NCBI GenBank assembly: GCA_003640385.1
Contig: RCAB01000201.1
Span: forward strand, 1-64,000
Length of the DNA: 64,000 bases
DNA from: Setaria digitata
Lineage: Eukaryota > Nematoda > Chromadorea > Rhabditida > Setariidae
Direction of reading: 5' to 3'
Numbering within the stretch: position 1 is the first letter of the stretch; every line of letters begins with the position of its first letter. The notes below the pieces were generated by a model, which worked only from the letters and a program-made list of their open reading frames with translations, did not search any database and was not told where the DNA came from. Made by a program: the position numbers and the translations under genes. Of this stretch, positions 26,220 through 47,469 are shown one piece after another.

Positions 26220-27781
26220 GTCTTTTTGTATTCAAAATAAATGCGCTAATAATGTTGATGTTCTGAAGTTGAAGTTGCTGATACAGTGTTGACATTCGTA
26301 CAATTTTAGTGTTTTCAATAATGAAGCTGCAGTTGTGATTGAATTTATTTATTAAACGCTGAAAGTTTATGTTGTACATGTGAATACATTTTGTTCAAGC
26401 ACATTATAGCTATTTGTTGTGAACTGTATTTTATCTTTTTGGTATGAAACTAAGTTGCAAATAGAAATGTTGCAGNCAGATAGCTATTTGTTGTAAACTG
26501 TATTTTATCTTTTTGGTATGAAACTAAGTTGCAAATAGAAATGTTGCAGTGTGTAAACTTCGGGCTGATCGGATTTTGTGCATGTTCTTTAAGATTTCTG
26601 ATTACTGCTTGTTTGGTTTATTGGAAGATTGTTTCGAATAATAATGGACAAATGAAAGCAATTTTACAAACTTTCTGAGTCTGGTCTAGATTTCGTATAT
26701 GTTCTGGACCGACTGATTCAGAATAAAATTTTAAGTGCAATTCAGTAAACTGTATTTGCATGAAATACTAATGAAGCGTTTTCACTATTACGAAATAGCC
26801 ATGATTTTCCGCACATTCTGTCATTCATTATAAACCGATTATAAATTAGTATGAACTGAGATTCTGCTTTGTTCCACTGTTCCTGGGTCTGCTCATGTGC
26901 ACACACAACTACGAATTCCGTCCTACATCTAGTAGGCTTCCACGCTTCCTGCTCTTATCCTCAACAGGTAACTCTGTATAACACCGACATGTCCTCACAC
27001 CTGAACATTCGGAAATATCTGCCCCGTACGGGGCGTTCAAAAATTGCCTACAACATCCATTTTTCAGGAGTTGCGGCGGGCAATTGGGTGAAAGTTTTCA
27101 ACCAGCAATAAACGCACCTCGGCTAAGCCTCATTGGTCACGTTATCGCCACTGCGCAAAGCTGGCTGTTGTTCCTGCTGTGGATGGTTATGTTAGACGGC
27201 TGCGAGTGATGGGTGGGTTTGAGAGAAAAGAAGATTAGCAAAGAAAGGGTGCAGATAGCACAATTAATATGTAGACATTAGAAGGCGAGGGAAATTATTT
27301 TCGGCACTCATAAATGGTGTGGGAGAACCTGTTATGTTTGAATTGTTGGTGACAGTTAGAATTCGATAAGTGCGAAAGCTGACTCTGTTCACTGCTTGGC
27401 ATTATTACAGCTGTTCAAGATGAGGTGAATGAATGTGCGTGGTGGATGATATGATAAAATGTTATATGATATGATACAATGTGGCAGTGACTCATCCAGC
27501 AGTGATAATGACTCATAAGGAAAATAAAGTGGTTAGGGGGAATGTTGGTTGTGCACCGAACACTTGCACGGGAGATCCTTTTTGGACACCTGCCAGATTA
27601 CCATGTCAACCGTAGCTTAGTTTGCTATCTCGATCTTACCCTTGGTTTGTATCTCATCTAGTGCACTAAATCGTCGTCATCTGCTTCTCGAATTAAATCT
27701 GCTGATGTGATTTTAAGTTGTATTTCACGGTGATTTAAAGGCGTATCTGCAGGTCATTTTAGTTCTTATAATAAGGTCAAC
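26220..27781. other. Intergenic between bdp1 and apg-1
   Basis: No gene supported. Contains an N-separated duplication at 26406-26549 and a somewhat more GC-rich stretch near 26900-27200. An acceptor-like TTTTAG ends at 27762, 19 bases before the apg-1 ATG, consistent with a trans-splice or leader acceptor. Confidence 0.5.
26406..26549. repeat. 70-bp direct duplication around a single N
   Basis: 26406-26475 and 26480-26549 are nearly identical (one G/A difference) with an N at 26476. Same pattern as the other four N sites. Confidence 0.88.
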
Positions 27782-34651
<6,870 letters not shown>

Positions 34652-34827
34652 AAGAAAAAAAAACGGTTTTTTTTTAATATTGAGAAGACTATGTCGTTAC
34701 CCTGTGTTATCATTTTTCACACGATATTCTTTTAGCCACGAACAGAGTTATCTTTCTTTAATTCTATTAACAGCTCGATAAAAGGTTTCAATTTTTGATT
34801 GGAAGGATTTCGTGAGAGCTTCACAGG

Positions 34828-34833
34828 AATAAA
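34828..34833 (+). terminator. Polyadenylation signal of apg-1
   Basis: AATAAA 177 bases after the apg-1 stop codon. Confidence 0.55.
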
Positions 34834-37080
34834 TATATAAAGTTGAGGCATCTTCGATAGAAATAATAATGGTCAGAAATAAGATATTTTTGTGTGAATT
34901 TTTGGAGACATTGATATCATCAGTCATGTAGGATATAAACGAAGTGTCCTCTTAACTTTGCTGGGTTTTTGATTTTATTTAATTGTTGCCAAAATCTCTC
35001 ATCGACTGTAAGGGACCAAGTTTGGAACTCCTCTCTCACCGAGATCTTGAAATTAATTGGCAATATGTTGTTTATTCTTTTTAAATTCCTGAAATAACTG
35101 GAAGCAATAATGTGCCGATTCATGTTGTAATAATCAGAAAAAAAGAAACTCAGTTTTCGATCGCCTTAGTTTCAAGTAGAGGAGCCGAGTCTGTTCTTCA
35201 TTAAATTTAAATAATCTCGAAGCTCAAAGACTACAATAGTCTTCAACTAGCGAGAAAAAGCCCCAAGTTTTTCTGCTTTATTTTTTTGATTGTTTACGTT
35301 TTAGATTTGAGAAATAAGAACTGGAATGTTTCTGGAATTTTGAGTACCACTTTGGTAACGTTTGTAAGTGACAGACGTGTGCTAGAGAAATTTCAGACTA
35401 ATTGTTTTCCTGCTTCCATTGTCTATGATTTCAAAAGGCAGCTGTCAAACGGACGTTTGTGATATGTGTAGGTTTTTTATTTGTTACTATTGTTGATTTC
35501 GTTATTATATTTCGTCATTTCTTCTTTGAATTTTGATTTCCGGGTGTATTACTTTGCAGACTGTTGAGTTTGTAACAACGATTTTTTCTTTTTTTTTTCT
35601 TTTTTTTTTTTGACTATATCTGAAATTGGAACAGTTCCAGGACATCAGAAGTTTTTGTCGTGATTGCATTATTTTTGCTTTAAATTTCGTTCCTTTTTTT
35701 TTTTTTGCTGGACTGTGTGATACTTTTGAACTATGTGCTGTTTTAAGCATAAGCGGGGATTACCAACTTCAGGTCAAGTAGTGCTTATTTTTGAGGATAG
35801 GTGAATAAATCTTGATCTAAATTTGAATTACTAGCTTCTACAATCGTGACAGTAGAGTCTGTTTTAAACTCTTTAAGTTACTTTTGTTTATTCGTAATTT
35901 ATGAATGACAAGGTCTTGCTCACATATTGTTTCATATATCGGTAGCTTACTAGGTACCCTTAGTTTCTTAGTTGGTTAGGAACTGCTCTTTACACTCATT
36001 TTTTTGTTTATGATTGGGTAGATTCCTGGATGAAATGATGAATCGTGAAATAAGCATCAGTGTTTTGTTTTTTCTTGAACTGCTGCAATTCAACTGCAGT
36101 TAGAAACATTTGAAAAATCAAGAGTTAAGGTGATATTTTCCTTACATTTTGATAAATTCTTGGACCGAAATGGTATTTATATGCTTTCGTTTTGACTTGT
36201 GATTGTTTTCACTTTTCTTGTTTGTTTACCGCTGACTGGAGTGTCATTGTGCTGAAGATTTGCCCCAAAATTTTGGAATAGGATTGAGCAATTTTAATAT
36301 TTGTAGGATACCAAATCATCATTCTGAAGATGTGACTTGTTTCTAATGAACTGTTTTTGTTCACAAGATAAAACAAAAGGTTTTATCTGAAAATGTCGAC
36401 ATTCTGGTCACCACTTTCTCATGACTCGAATTCGATTACTTTTTTTCAACTGAATTTTCTTTTGGATGGAACATGATTTTGTAGTAACATTAATACACAG
36501 TTATGATAAGAGGATTAATCACTGATATATTTGTGCTCAGTAAACATAAGTTAAAGCCTGCATTCGTTAAGTGTGTATTGTATGATATGAGTGGTTTTGT
36601 GAGTGGGATGTTAATAGTTCGAAAAAGCACAAATTTGTTTGTGTTCGATATATCAGGAGCCTTACATCCAAAAAATTCTCTGAGACCCTGCCGTGTCTCG
36701 GAACGGCATTTACTTATATATTTCATTTAAAATATTATGCTTGATGACCACTGGAGATAAACAAGACGTAAGACAATATCAGTGGCTCGTGTTGATAAAA
36801 ATGTGTTTTAGCGTCTTGTTGAAGATGTTTGCAATCGACTGCTTATCAGGCAGCTTAACTTGCCGACCAAATGTTGCAGCTTGTGAAGAGTGATTCTGGA
36901 TGATATTGAGCTTCGTTATTGCTATTTGAACTCTGTTCCCAAAAATTGAAGTAAGGTAGTGGAAGCATTATTCCCGTGGAAATGTGTGGCGGTAATTATT
37001 CTACTCAATTTTCTTTGCAGAGGGTTGTATGGGATGGAAGCTGTTCGAGTAACTAAACGTTTCAAGAATTATACGAGAGT
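34834..37080. other. Intergenic between apg-1 and GBA2
   Basis: No gene supported. Two opposing frames of about 75 codons cover 36490-36730, but neither resembles a known protein and they cannot both be informative. An acceptor-like CTTTGCAG ends at 37020, 60 bases before the GBA2 ATG. Confidence 0.5.
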
Positions 37081-40000
37081 ATGAGCAGTACGAATAGTAA
37101 TCAAGCGCTGGATGGAGAAATTAGTAGGTGCAAACAAACGTATGGTTGGTTTGCACGTGGTGATAAAATTCCAGATGAAATACGAGTACCCTTCAATAGA
37201 CCATCATTTCGGCACATCTATGAGTTACTACCATTTTTACGGCGTTATTTTCTGTTTTGGTTCAAGAATATTGGTAGAAAGGAAACGCTTCCTATTAATT
37301 TAATCGAACCCTTAACTCATAAACCTTTTTATGGTAAGTTCGATTTAAAATAAAAAAATAAGGAATAAAATCTTAAACCAGTGTTTTACTTTGTCCTTGT
37401 AAAACAGAGCTCCCGACAGCAGTGTACTTTCTACCCTCTTAATTTTAATAGGAGTTGATAGTGCACACTTATTTTTGTTTCCATTTTCAACTTCATTTGT
37501 CGGTTGCTTTTTTTTTCATGATTTTGTTTAATTAGCTAGTGTGGGTACTTGCCAGTAACGTTTTATAAATCGTATTTGTAAATAAGTTTCAATTTCTAGG
37601 AGTTCCATGTGGTACAATCGGTTCAGGATCGATTGGTCGTGATTTTCGTGGCGGCTTCTGCAAATTTGGGCTTCGTCCTGGTCTTATTGAACAAAAGACT
37701 GGTGTCGTTAAAGCCAATCAGGTTAGTCTTAAGGTAGTTTTTATTTTATATCGAAAACAAAAGGTCATAATTTGAAATTACAGGTATCGTGGGAAACTGA
37801 TCAGGCTGTTGTTCATTAAATCATCACGCTCCCCAACTGAGCACCAGACTTACATGATTATATGCTAATGTACTTGTTGCAGTTTATTTTAACGTTACGC
37901 CAGAAAAACGAAACTAATTTGTGGAGAACGGTCTACCAAAAAGTTTTATGTGCTTGTCCATCATTATCTTCTGGACAAAAAGAGCTTGTTTCATGGGATT
38001 TTTCGTTTCCTCCGGATAAGCTTACCTACAGGTTAAAATCCATGCTACTTTTTTAATATAAATCTTTTTTCAAATTTCTAGATAAAGATTCAGTTGATTC
38101 ATTTCTGTCAAGAAAGATTGAGGGAGTGATTTAATTTCAGGGGACTCTATCCACGTTCTTGGACTTCCTATTCTATCCCGGAGTTTAATTTCACTTTATG
38201 CATGAGGCAAATCTCACCAATCATCCCAAATGATTATAAGGTACCGTGAATTGAATTTCTCCTGGATTTATATATATTTAAAAACAAATATCTATAAATT
38301 TATTTTTCAGGATAGTTCGCTCCCTGTTACTCTTTTCATATTTGATGCAGACAATCAGTCTGGTGTTGATTTGCAAGTTGCAATTACATTCACATTTCGG
38401 AATGGTACTGGCTGTCAGAAATGGTCCAATGAAAGCATTTGCAAAGCGAGTATTTTTGAAGAAAATACTGGGTCTTCTATAGGTTAGTCAGTAATTTATG
38501 GTTTTAAATGATGTAATAAATAAAATGACCTATACAGGAGATTTTTTTTTTTTTTCAGTAAAGGGAGTATATCTGAGGCATACAATAGATGATATGAAAT
38601 GTACGTATTCAATTGGTGTATTAGTACATGATGCTTTGCATGTTTCTTGCTGTACAGGATTTGATCCTTGTGGTACTGGTGAGGATGTTTGGATTCCTTT
38701 ATTGGTAAAAGAAAACTTTCAAAAAAAAAGTAAGATTTTAATCAACAATCTGATTTCGGAATGTTGACACCGATTCTACTCTTAGGAATTAAAGAAAAGC
38801 AAAGTCGCCTTTTTTTAAGTTTTATCTAATTATTGATGAGTTCCTTTTTTGTTTCTTTTGAGTATGAGAAAAAGTATTTGTCCAACCCTTCACTTTAAAC
38901 CATGTTATTTTGACCGTGTACTAGTCGATTGCTAATCACTTCTAGTTTACCATGGACGACAGTTTGTCATTATAAATTGGGCCAAAATCTCTGTTTACAG
39001 ATGAAAATATGGACCAACGACAGCTTGGTATTGCTGTTCTGGCTGAAGTGTTGGTCAAAGCAAATACGAAAATTGCTAGCTGCTTCGAATATGCTCTAGT
39101 TTGGGACATGCCTGTTGTACATTTTGGAGGCCGTGAACGAAAATACAAGAGGTTACTGCTACTTGACTTCTAGAATTAAGATTAATTTTATCAAAAAAAA
39201 TTTTTTTTTTAAATATTTTTTAGGCGATATACTCGATTTTTTGGGGACCAGGGATGTGTTGCGCCAACTATTTGTGCCTATTCGCTCGGTAAATATAGAG
39301 AATGGGAAAGAAAAATTGAAGAATGGCAACATCCAGTAATAGCGCATCCGTGAGTTTCTTATCTTATTATCTTATGAAGATTATCCTGGTCATAATAGAG
39401 TTAGTAAGAATCACTCCGTGCCGTTAGATCCAGTTTTTTTATTTCTTTTGGAAAAAATACGGAATTTTTGTTTTCTGCCCAGTAATCTAACTTAAAATTT
39501 AAAGGCATCTTCCGGATTGGTATAAATCTGCTTTATTTAACGAGCTTTATTACATTACCGATGGTGGCTCAGTCTGGTTTGAATATGATTCAAATTGGAA
39601 CGCAAAGGAAAAACATCTTTCTGTTTATACAACAGATCTCATGAAGCAGTATGGGCGTTTTGCATATCTAGAATGTAGGTAATCTAAAAACCTCTTGTTT
39701 TGATTCAGCTACATTAATGGGAACTTTTATAAAACTGGAGTATTTTGGATTTGCTGATTAACTTGTTTTTGTTGAATTTTTTTTTTTCAAGTGTATAAAC
39801 TTAATTTCAGCTTGGGAGTATCGTATGTTAAATACATACGATGTTCATTTTTACGCATCATTTGCTTTAGCACAATTGTGGCCAAATTTAGAACATGTGC
39901 TGCAAGCCGAAATGAGTAAGCCAGTTTACAAAGTTTTTATTACTTACTGACTGTTTTATCTTCTTATTATGAGAGTTAAAAATGGACTTTTTCTAGTGCG

Positions 40001-43000
40001 GAGTATGACTTCAAGAAGATTAAAATTGATTAAAAAGTTAAAAAAATAAGTAGATAGGAACAGTAAAAATCAAACCAACATTTTTCACTTTTTTTTTTCC
40101 ATACAATCAGTTTTATTTCTATGGAATCTTCAAGCGAAAGCTGAATTTTCTCAGCTTCTCTGTTTAGGAAGTTTTTTTTAAGTTTCGAGCTTGGTCCTAG
40201 TTCAAAAAATGATACTTTTAGCTCTTTATCTTCCAAACTTGGTAGCTCCCTTAATCTGTTTTTTTTTTCTTTTTTATGTGCATTTTGTTTACAGCAGTGT
40301 TTTAATCTTTTTAAAACATCACAGAGGAGGAGTACGGAGGAGTACCTATTCGAAATATTCTGTTGTAATAAGATTCAAAATTCAGCAGCTGGGAAGCTTC
40401 AGTGTGTGCATGTTTGGTTGTGTGAGCAAATGAAATCTTGTGCTGGCTAACAAAAAAGAAAAACTGGTTATATATGAAAAGCGATTCTTTGTGATTGTGT
40501 AACACCTCCCATACTTAAAAAAAAAAATGGAAAAAAAAAATAAAACGGATACCATTTAAATGAAAATCCTGCTCAAGATTAAGTAGGTCATGAATGACGA
40601 GTTGTGTAGTATAAAATTATCAAACTGCACATGACTTTTGAAATTTCGTTATTTTAGTACCATAGGATTGTATTTGTGAAAGACTGTAAAGCGTCGTTGC
40701 TTAATTGTACATTGAAACTGACTGTATCGCTCTTGCTACCAGATGCTTTTCCTGCAAAAAAAAAAAAAAAAAATGTGAGTAGAACTAGGCACGAGAATGA
40801 AGGAAAATTTGATTGCCATATCTTGAAATTTTTTGTTAATGACGAATAAAAGAATGACAGTTGCACAGATTTAGCTTGGAATTGTATTGTTACTCGTTGA
40901 TATAGATATTTCCATTACGCTGGATTGCCAAGTTATCCATTGCACTGCTTCTTAAGATGCTTTTCGGTTTTTTTTTTTCCAAGAATCTAAAGCAGTTGCG
41001 ATGGACAGGGAAGGAAGGTTTTCAATCTTGAATACGGAGTTCTTGAAAGTCGCTAGGTTCTTAGATGAAAGTACAAGAAATAATTGATTGTATTGAGAGA
41101 AAGATGCGTAGTGGAGACGTGGATAAATAGGTTATGCCCAGCAGCAGGACTATGTCGATTAATGGTACAGCCTCGTTACATTATCGCAGACGTAACAGAA
41201 GCAGTTTTCCAAACCGGAAACCACAGATTCAGATTTAGGGAAAAGAAGGTGCAAGTAAAAATGATACTGAAGTGATTTCTCGAGAAGTTTGTAATTGTCG
41301 ACTCCACTGCTAGTTGGAGAATTTGCATTTTCATCGCATTGGAGTTGGTTCTAGTGGCATAGTTTTCGGTGCACATTAATGATTAGCAATTGTTGTTGAG
41401 ATTATTTCTTTGAAATAAATATCAGAATTTGGATAAAAACGGTTTCAAGACCAAAGGTTAGGGAAATGTCAGTAAAAATTGGCACATTTCAAGAACTAGC
41501 TAGCAGTGGAGATTGATTCAGCATGAATTGCATTTTGGCTTTTTTACTTTTCGAAACGTCAGTACCAGCCACGGGTGGAAATCTGGTTTCGTAATTTTTG
41601 CCGCTCACATATGAGCTCTTCCTATTGATCAGACCTGATCTGGTCATGTATTTTTGGATTATAATATTAGAGCGTTTGATTTTTATCTTGGGCAAATGCG
41701 TTTAGTCGGATGTTCCCTCTTAATGTATTAAACGCTCTCATTTAATTTCACTTGGATTTTACAAACTAATTTTTTCATTTCTCTTTCTGTCTATTAGCCG
41801 ATCAGGTGGATCTCAGTGATGAACACGTAGCTTACTATCAAATGGATGGCAGTCGAGGTTTCGTAAAGCACCCTTCTCGTGTCCCTCATGATTTGGGGAA
41901 TCCTGGTAAGGAATAATTTTCTTGAAATAATTTTAAAATATTATTCCTCGTGACATGTTGATTTTTTTATTTGTTTCTGTTGAACAAATCAGCGTCACAT
42001 AATATGACCAACTCGGCATATATTTACATGCCCGTTCACAAAAAATTGAAATGTCGTAATTCTAGTTACTCAGCCTTTTATTTTCCTAATTTTAAAAAGG
42101 TTCCGTTTCTGATGATCAAGTCAAATAATTTTGTTTAAAATAAATTAGAAAGGACACTGAAAAATGAAATGATCATTTTTATCTCTTAGAATTTTGTGTT
42201 TTCAGCGGTTGAACCATGGTTATGCACGAATGCATATGTAGTTCATGATACGGGAAAATGGAAGGATCTCAATTTGAAATTCATTTTAACGTGTTGTCGT
42301 GATTATTTTTGTATACTCAGCCAGGATAAAAGGCAGCACACTTCAAAAGTTTTCCACCATTTTTTTAATTGACAATTTCTGAGTATTAATATCTACTACT
42401 ACCGCTTAAGATGCTTGAATTTTAGCTTATAGAAATATAAATTTACAAATTGCTTTGTAGATTTTTACAAAAAGTATGGCCTACTATCAAACGTCTAGTA
42501 ACTGAAGCTCAAGTTTGCTGGGATGAAGATGATGATGGTATGATAGAAAATTCTGGTACTGCCGATCAAACATACGATGCTTGGAAAATGAATGGTGTAA
42601 GGTATGATGAATCAGGGTATTCTCTATAAAGAATTAAATAGAAAAGGTGGAAGTGGCTTATAAATGTACTTTTGCCAAATTTCTTTTAAAATGGTTATTT
42701 AAACTTTTCTAGCGCTTATTGCGGCTGTCTATGGTTGGCATCACTACAAGCAGCAGCATCACTTGCTAATGAAATCGGTGATATTAAAGGTGCAGATTTA
42801 TACACAAAACTTTTGTCCAAAGCACGAGATGTATTTGAAAGAAAACTATGGAATGGTGAATATTATAACTTTGATGAAAAGTCGGAAAGTGCCAAAACAA
42901 TCATGGCGGACCAGCTTTGTGGAAATTGGTTTCTAATGTCTGTTTCACCTGAAATTGCACATAACGTAAGACTAATAGTTCCTCAGAGTTTTTCTGCATT

Positions 43001-44078
43001 TCTTTTAAATTATAAAATGTAGATGTATTAAAATTTGATCTGCTATTAATGAAAAAAAAAAATTTTGACATATGTTCCTTTCCTATTTCGTTAATTACTA
43101 AGCAAAGTTATAAATACCCTAGGCTTCTTGGTTCTCACAGAATAGGAATCTCTCAGAGGTTCGAATATCTTTATCCTTCCTCCCTGAATCGCCCAAAGTT
43201 CCTAAATCAGTCCTATTAGATATATGTCTTATTTCCTTTCAGAAATATAAAATAGAACGAGAAAATTCTAAGGTCGAGAATATTGTTACCATGACTTAAT
43301 TTCAGGTCTTCTTGGAGAAATTTATTTATCTATCATTTTAGCTCTTGCCCTTATCTCATGTGAAATCGGCACTTGACAAAATTTATAACTTAAACGTTTT
43401 GAACTTTGCGAGTGGACGACTGGGAGCTGTAAATGGGATGAAGAAAGATGGCACTGTTGAGAGACAACGATTGCAAGCAGATGAAATGTGGATTGGTGTT
43501 ACTTATGCGCTAGCAGCATCATTTATGCAGCAGGTATTAAGCCATGCAAGGACTTTGTTTGTGTGAATTTTGGTTCTACTTGTTGTTAGTAGAAGTCTTT
43601 AAAGGCAATTCAAAACACTTTACTTTAAGAATTATAAAATGATAAGATGACACATGTTTTCCTGAAGATCTGGAAATTCACATAAAATATATGAGAATGG
43701 CAGTTGCACTGTTTGAAATTTTAAAAGAACTCGTACAATACCTGGACAATATTTTTACAGGGTGATATTCAACGTGGTTTTGATACAGCATGGGGTTGTT
43801 ACGATGCATGTTACAACCGTTTTGGTTTGCAGTACCAGACGCCTGAAGCTGTTTATGAAAACCATTTCTACCGCGCAATTGGTTATATGCGACCGTTAAG
43901 TATCTGGTCAATTCAGTGGACTCTGCTAAGACAGCTGAAAGTTTTTGAGCTTGGTTCGACGATTTTGAACCATATTCATACTGGAACCCCATTAGAATTC
44001 CAGAAAATTTCACCATCAAAAATGAAAAAGGATGAACACTGTGTAAAAGTAAAATCAGGAACCAGTTCTCATTTTTAA
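37081..44078 (+). CDS. gba2: Non-lysosomal glucosylceramidase, GBA2 family (GH116)
   Basis: Sixteen exons: 37081-37333, 37600-37721, 37883-38031, 38141-38240, 38311-38482, 38559-38729, 39001-39151, 39224-39349, 39505-39674, 39811-39915, 41798-41905, 42206-42332, 42461-42601, 42713-42965, 43342-43533, 43761-44078; all phases match, 885 aa, near the usual length. The enzyme splits glucosylceramide into glucose and ceramide at the cytosolic face of ER/Golgi or plasma membrane. The N-terminal beta domain begins at [20 protein letters not shown]. The (alpha/alpha)6 domain has [14 protein letters not shown], whose Glu428 fits the nucleophile, and [15 protein letters not shown] (about 612-626), which holds the acid/base Asp. 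Later blocks are [39 protein letters not shown] and [14 protein letters not shown]. The intron after 42332 has a GC donor. Intron 10 is 1.9 kb. A polyadenylation signal lies at 44110. Confidence 0.95.
39916..41797 (+). other. Long GBA2 intron without other genes
   Basis: A 1.9 kb intron, far longer than the others in this gene. Reading phase joins cleanly across it and no GBA2 block is missing, so no hidden exon is needed. I saw no convincing nested gene on either strand. Confidence 0.7.
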
Positions 44079-44109
44079 AAAAGAACCCCAAATGCTCAGA
44101 GAGTAGTTA

Positions 44110-44115
44110 AATAAA
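44110..44115 (+). terminator. Polyadenylation signal of GBA2
   Basis: AATAAA 32 bases after the stop codon. Confidence 0.6.
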
Positions 44116-45553
44116 TCCAAATACATTTTACGTTTCCATTTCCAAATAAATTTTCTTTTGAAAATTGACCTCTCTACCTTACTTTTTATGGAGGGATAAG
44201 CTTTAAGTTTTATTTTCTTTATTTTGAATTCTTGAAAAGCTTTCAGAGAATTTCTTTTCTTAATGTTGATTCTTGACAATTCTTTTTCTGGACTGATCCG
44301 GATAGGTATTCCTGTCGACTGTATTTCCACCAAAGCAACCTAAAATTATACTTGACAGGCCGGAAAAAACAATGAAAAAGAAAGTATAAGGTATTAATTT
44401 TTTCATAAAACAGAGTGCAGTGTTCCACTTACCTGTGCTGACAAGATTTTTTAAAATCCTTTTACTTTTACTTGCATTTTATGGCGACTCGGTGAAAGTG
44501 ACGCATTCATCACGGGGTTTACAAATCGATCGAAAAAAAAAAAAAAAAAAAAAACCCATTCTTTCGTTAGATAAAAGGAACACGATAGAGAATATATGCC
44601 CGCGTTCTGTTAAAATCCGTATGTTAAGATAATATACTGCTTTGATTAGCTAAAAATGCCATTGCACTGTCGACTCTTTTGAACAGGTGACATCACTGCT
44701 AAATGCTTCCCTATCTATAATAAAGAGTAAAAACGAAAATAATTCTTTCTAAAGAGTTCATTTGCAAGTATGGGAAAGATATTTCGGTTTCTTTTGAGAT
44801 ATAATCTACGGTGCGAACAGTGCCTTGGAACAACATTTCTGCTTTTGATTTTTTATTTTCAGTTTGTAAAAGAAACTCTGGTTCAAATTCCTTCAAAAAG
44901 GTAATCTATAAAAAAAATTTGAAGCTAAAAAAGTGATTGCAACGACTCCTTAAAATGTGTGATTTTTAATATATCAACAGTCACTACTCTATTAGTGATA
45001 ATTCCTTACAATTTTAATTACTCTAAAAACGACTGACTACTCGTTTCTGCTAAATTCTTGCCATTTGTTTAACATGTATGATTGCATAAGAGAACACTGA
45101 ATGATTTTTCGGCCAAATGTTGCAAAAGGGTCGAAATTATTACTAACATAGCCGAATGTAGCAAGGCAATAACAACTTCTTTGGAGATTATTTATCGAGT
45201 GAAATAAATGTAAGTAATCAGAATTTACACTTTTCAACGGCAGAACCTGAAAGAAATGAAAGAGAAAGAAATTTTCAAAAGTATTGTTACATGGTAGGCA
45301 TTTCAAGAAATCCTACATTCGCTAACATTAACTAGCTTTCCTGCAAAACAAAAAGGAATAAAGCACAGAGAAATTTGTGGAACTTAAAAAAACTGATGGT
45401 AACATGTACATATAAATAAACAAATGTAACATTAAAGGATAGTGCTAACAACTTCTAGTGGGTTTTCAGCAGGCATTATAGAAACGAAATTGATGAACAG
45501 TTTCTTGTCAACGTTGTATAATGTCGGATCGGAAGAAGTACTACCAAAGCGAC
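44116..45553. other. Intergenic, tail-to-tail between GBA2 and TMEM14
   Basis: No gene supported. Contains a poly-A run near 44530-44555. Both flanking genes end toward this stretch. Confidence 0.5.
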
Positions 45554-47469
45554 TTACTGGATATGACGCAGAAGACAACGAATTACCATACCAAGGCTGA
45601 AAGATAATTCTATAAAAACTAGATTATGAAAGATGAAGGAAAAAACATTCGGCTGATGACAGAGTAGCTGTTTAATTCTGAAAATAAATAATGTGGTCTA
45701 AACAACGGATAGAACTTTAATAACCGTCTCTTGTTCTTTTTAATAATTAATAATCTGGAGGTAACAAAACGAAACCGCTAAGAAACCAATTTATTATTTA
45801 TTTATTCTTTAGTCTTTTTTTTGGAATACTTGTTAGATAAAAAAGCAAATTCAAAGAGATTTGGATTCAAAATGAGTGGTAAAGGAACAGAAAGAGCCTA
45901 TAATACCAATAACGTGTTTGGCTTAGGAACTCTTACTTACATGTGATAGACGCAGTTCGAAAATTTTTGCGAAAATGAGAACCCAGAAATGAGGGACACA
46001 GTGCAAGCTCTCAAAAATTCACAAAAAAAAAAATTATAGTGGTAGCAAATTCATCAGTTGATTAAAAAGTGCATAAGAAAAAATTTAACAACGTTATTCG
46101 TTTAGTGGCAGTAGTTCATGAAGTAATCAACAAATAAAGAAAAAAAAAACATCATTTGGAAGTGATATTTCTGGACTGAGATGATCGACGAAACAGAACC
46201 TGGGTCTTAATTTGCAAAAAAAGTTATAATAACTATATAATGTTCTGTTATTTCTACAATTCCCTAAATTCCAGGGAAATTATTACATCTCAAAAGATGC
46301 TTAGCAAACCAATAGAATGGATTAAAAAATGGCGCTTTTAACCCACAGTAAACAACGGAACGGATTCAATTTTTTCTGCGACAATGCTTAAATACAATAG
46401 GAGACTGAAAAACTTTACAATATTATGGAATTTTGAGGAATAAGTCCCTATATCACAAAAACAAACAAAATTTTTCCTTAAAATATTTCATATTCCTTGT
46501 TTTGGTTACCAAGTGCTTTAATCTTGATTATGATTTGAAACTCTCATAAATAAAATACAAAAGAGAACTAAGTGAATGGTTCAGAATTTGTCCATGCAAC
46601 TGATCTCGACTTAATATAAGCAATAACTAAGAATTTTAGAAACTCACCTTAAGATCGTAACTATTCCAGACGGCATAATTTTGCCGGATTGTATGTAACG
46701 ACTCCCCATTATCACTGTAAGACCAAAACTAATCGCTGTAAAACATAACAATTAGTGAATAAAATTATGAAATACAGACTAGGGGAAGCAGTTACAGTTA
46801 TAGTCTACTAAAAGTGAATGAAAATTATTTCCTATTTAAAAACTCATGTAAGCAATCTGGTGATAAACTGGCACAAGATCGCCAAAGCAATTTATTTGCT
46901 TTTTGGGGTACTTTATGTCGGTCATAAAAACTTGACCTTTTCAACATTTTTTATATGCACTGAAACTAAAACTTTTTAAAAATTAACGACATTCTAGGAT
47001 GAGGATCCATAAATATTTCTGCAGGAGAAAGTTTTCACCCCAAAACCTTCGAACTATTTGCAACTTTAGTTTCCCCTCCATAATTTCTCTGAATTTGTAC
47101 AAATACCGAAATGTAAGAAAAGCTACCTAAAAGCATGGAGTTGTTGTTAAGATGGGCAGCAAAACCAGCAACGCCTCCGAAAACGAGTCCAGCAACTAGT
47201 GATGCGGTACTGCCTGCAATGAAATGAAGGTAGAAAATTCCAATCACCAATGCATTTGAATTTCTTATTCTGGAGATTGAATCATTCTCCATTTCCTATG
47301 CGAAGGGAAGAATCACAAGACGCGGTCAATCTGCTTAATTATTTAACTTCCATTGCTGGTACTGATAATATAATGACCAAACGACTTTATGCTGACCTGC
47401 TTTAAGATAGCCGACCAGACCGCCCGTTATTATAATGCCTGCATAAACGAGACCTGCCAGGTCACTCAT
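45554..47469 (-). CDS. tmem14: TMEM14-family transmembrane protein
   Basis: Reverse-strand exons: 47397-47469, 47127-47213, 46648-46735, 45554-45596; phases match and give 96 aa, close to the usual 100-115. TMEM14 proteins are small membrane proteins of mitochondria or ER; human TMEM14C is linked to porphyrin transport in the inner mitochondrial membrane. The family pattern is clear: DLAGLVYAGIIITGGLVGYL, KAGSTASLVAGLVFGGVAGF, then SRYIQSGKIMPSGIVTIL. Three or four hydrophobic helices follow in order, rich in Gly. Met1 follows a TTTCAG acceptor by 7 bases, which suits trans-splicing. An in-frame upstream exon beginning at an ATG at 47895 and ending AG at about 47781 could splice to that acceptor and add about 40 residues; I consider it less likely. 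The last exon is very short and is inferred from phase. Confidence 0.88.

Noticed and set aside
36490..36730. Opposing frames of 78 and 75 codons on both strands
   Set aside because: Mutual shadows in an intergenic stretch; neither resembles a protein.
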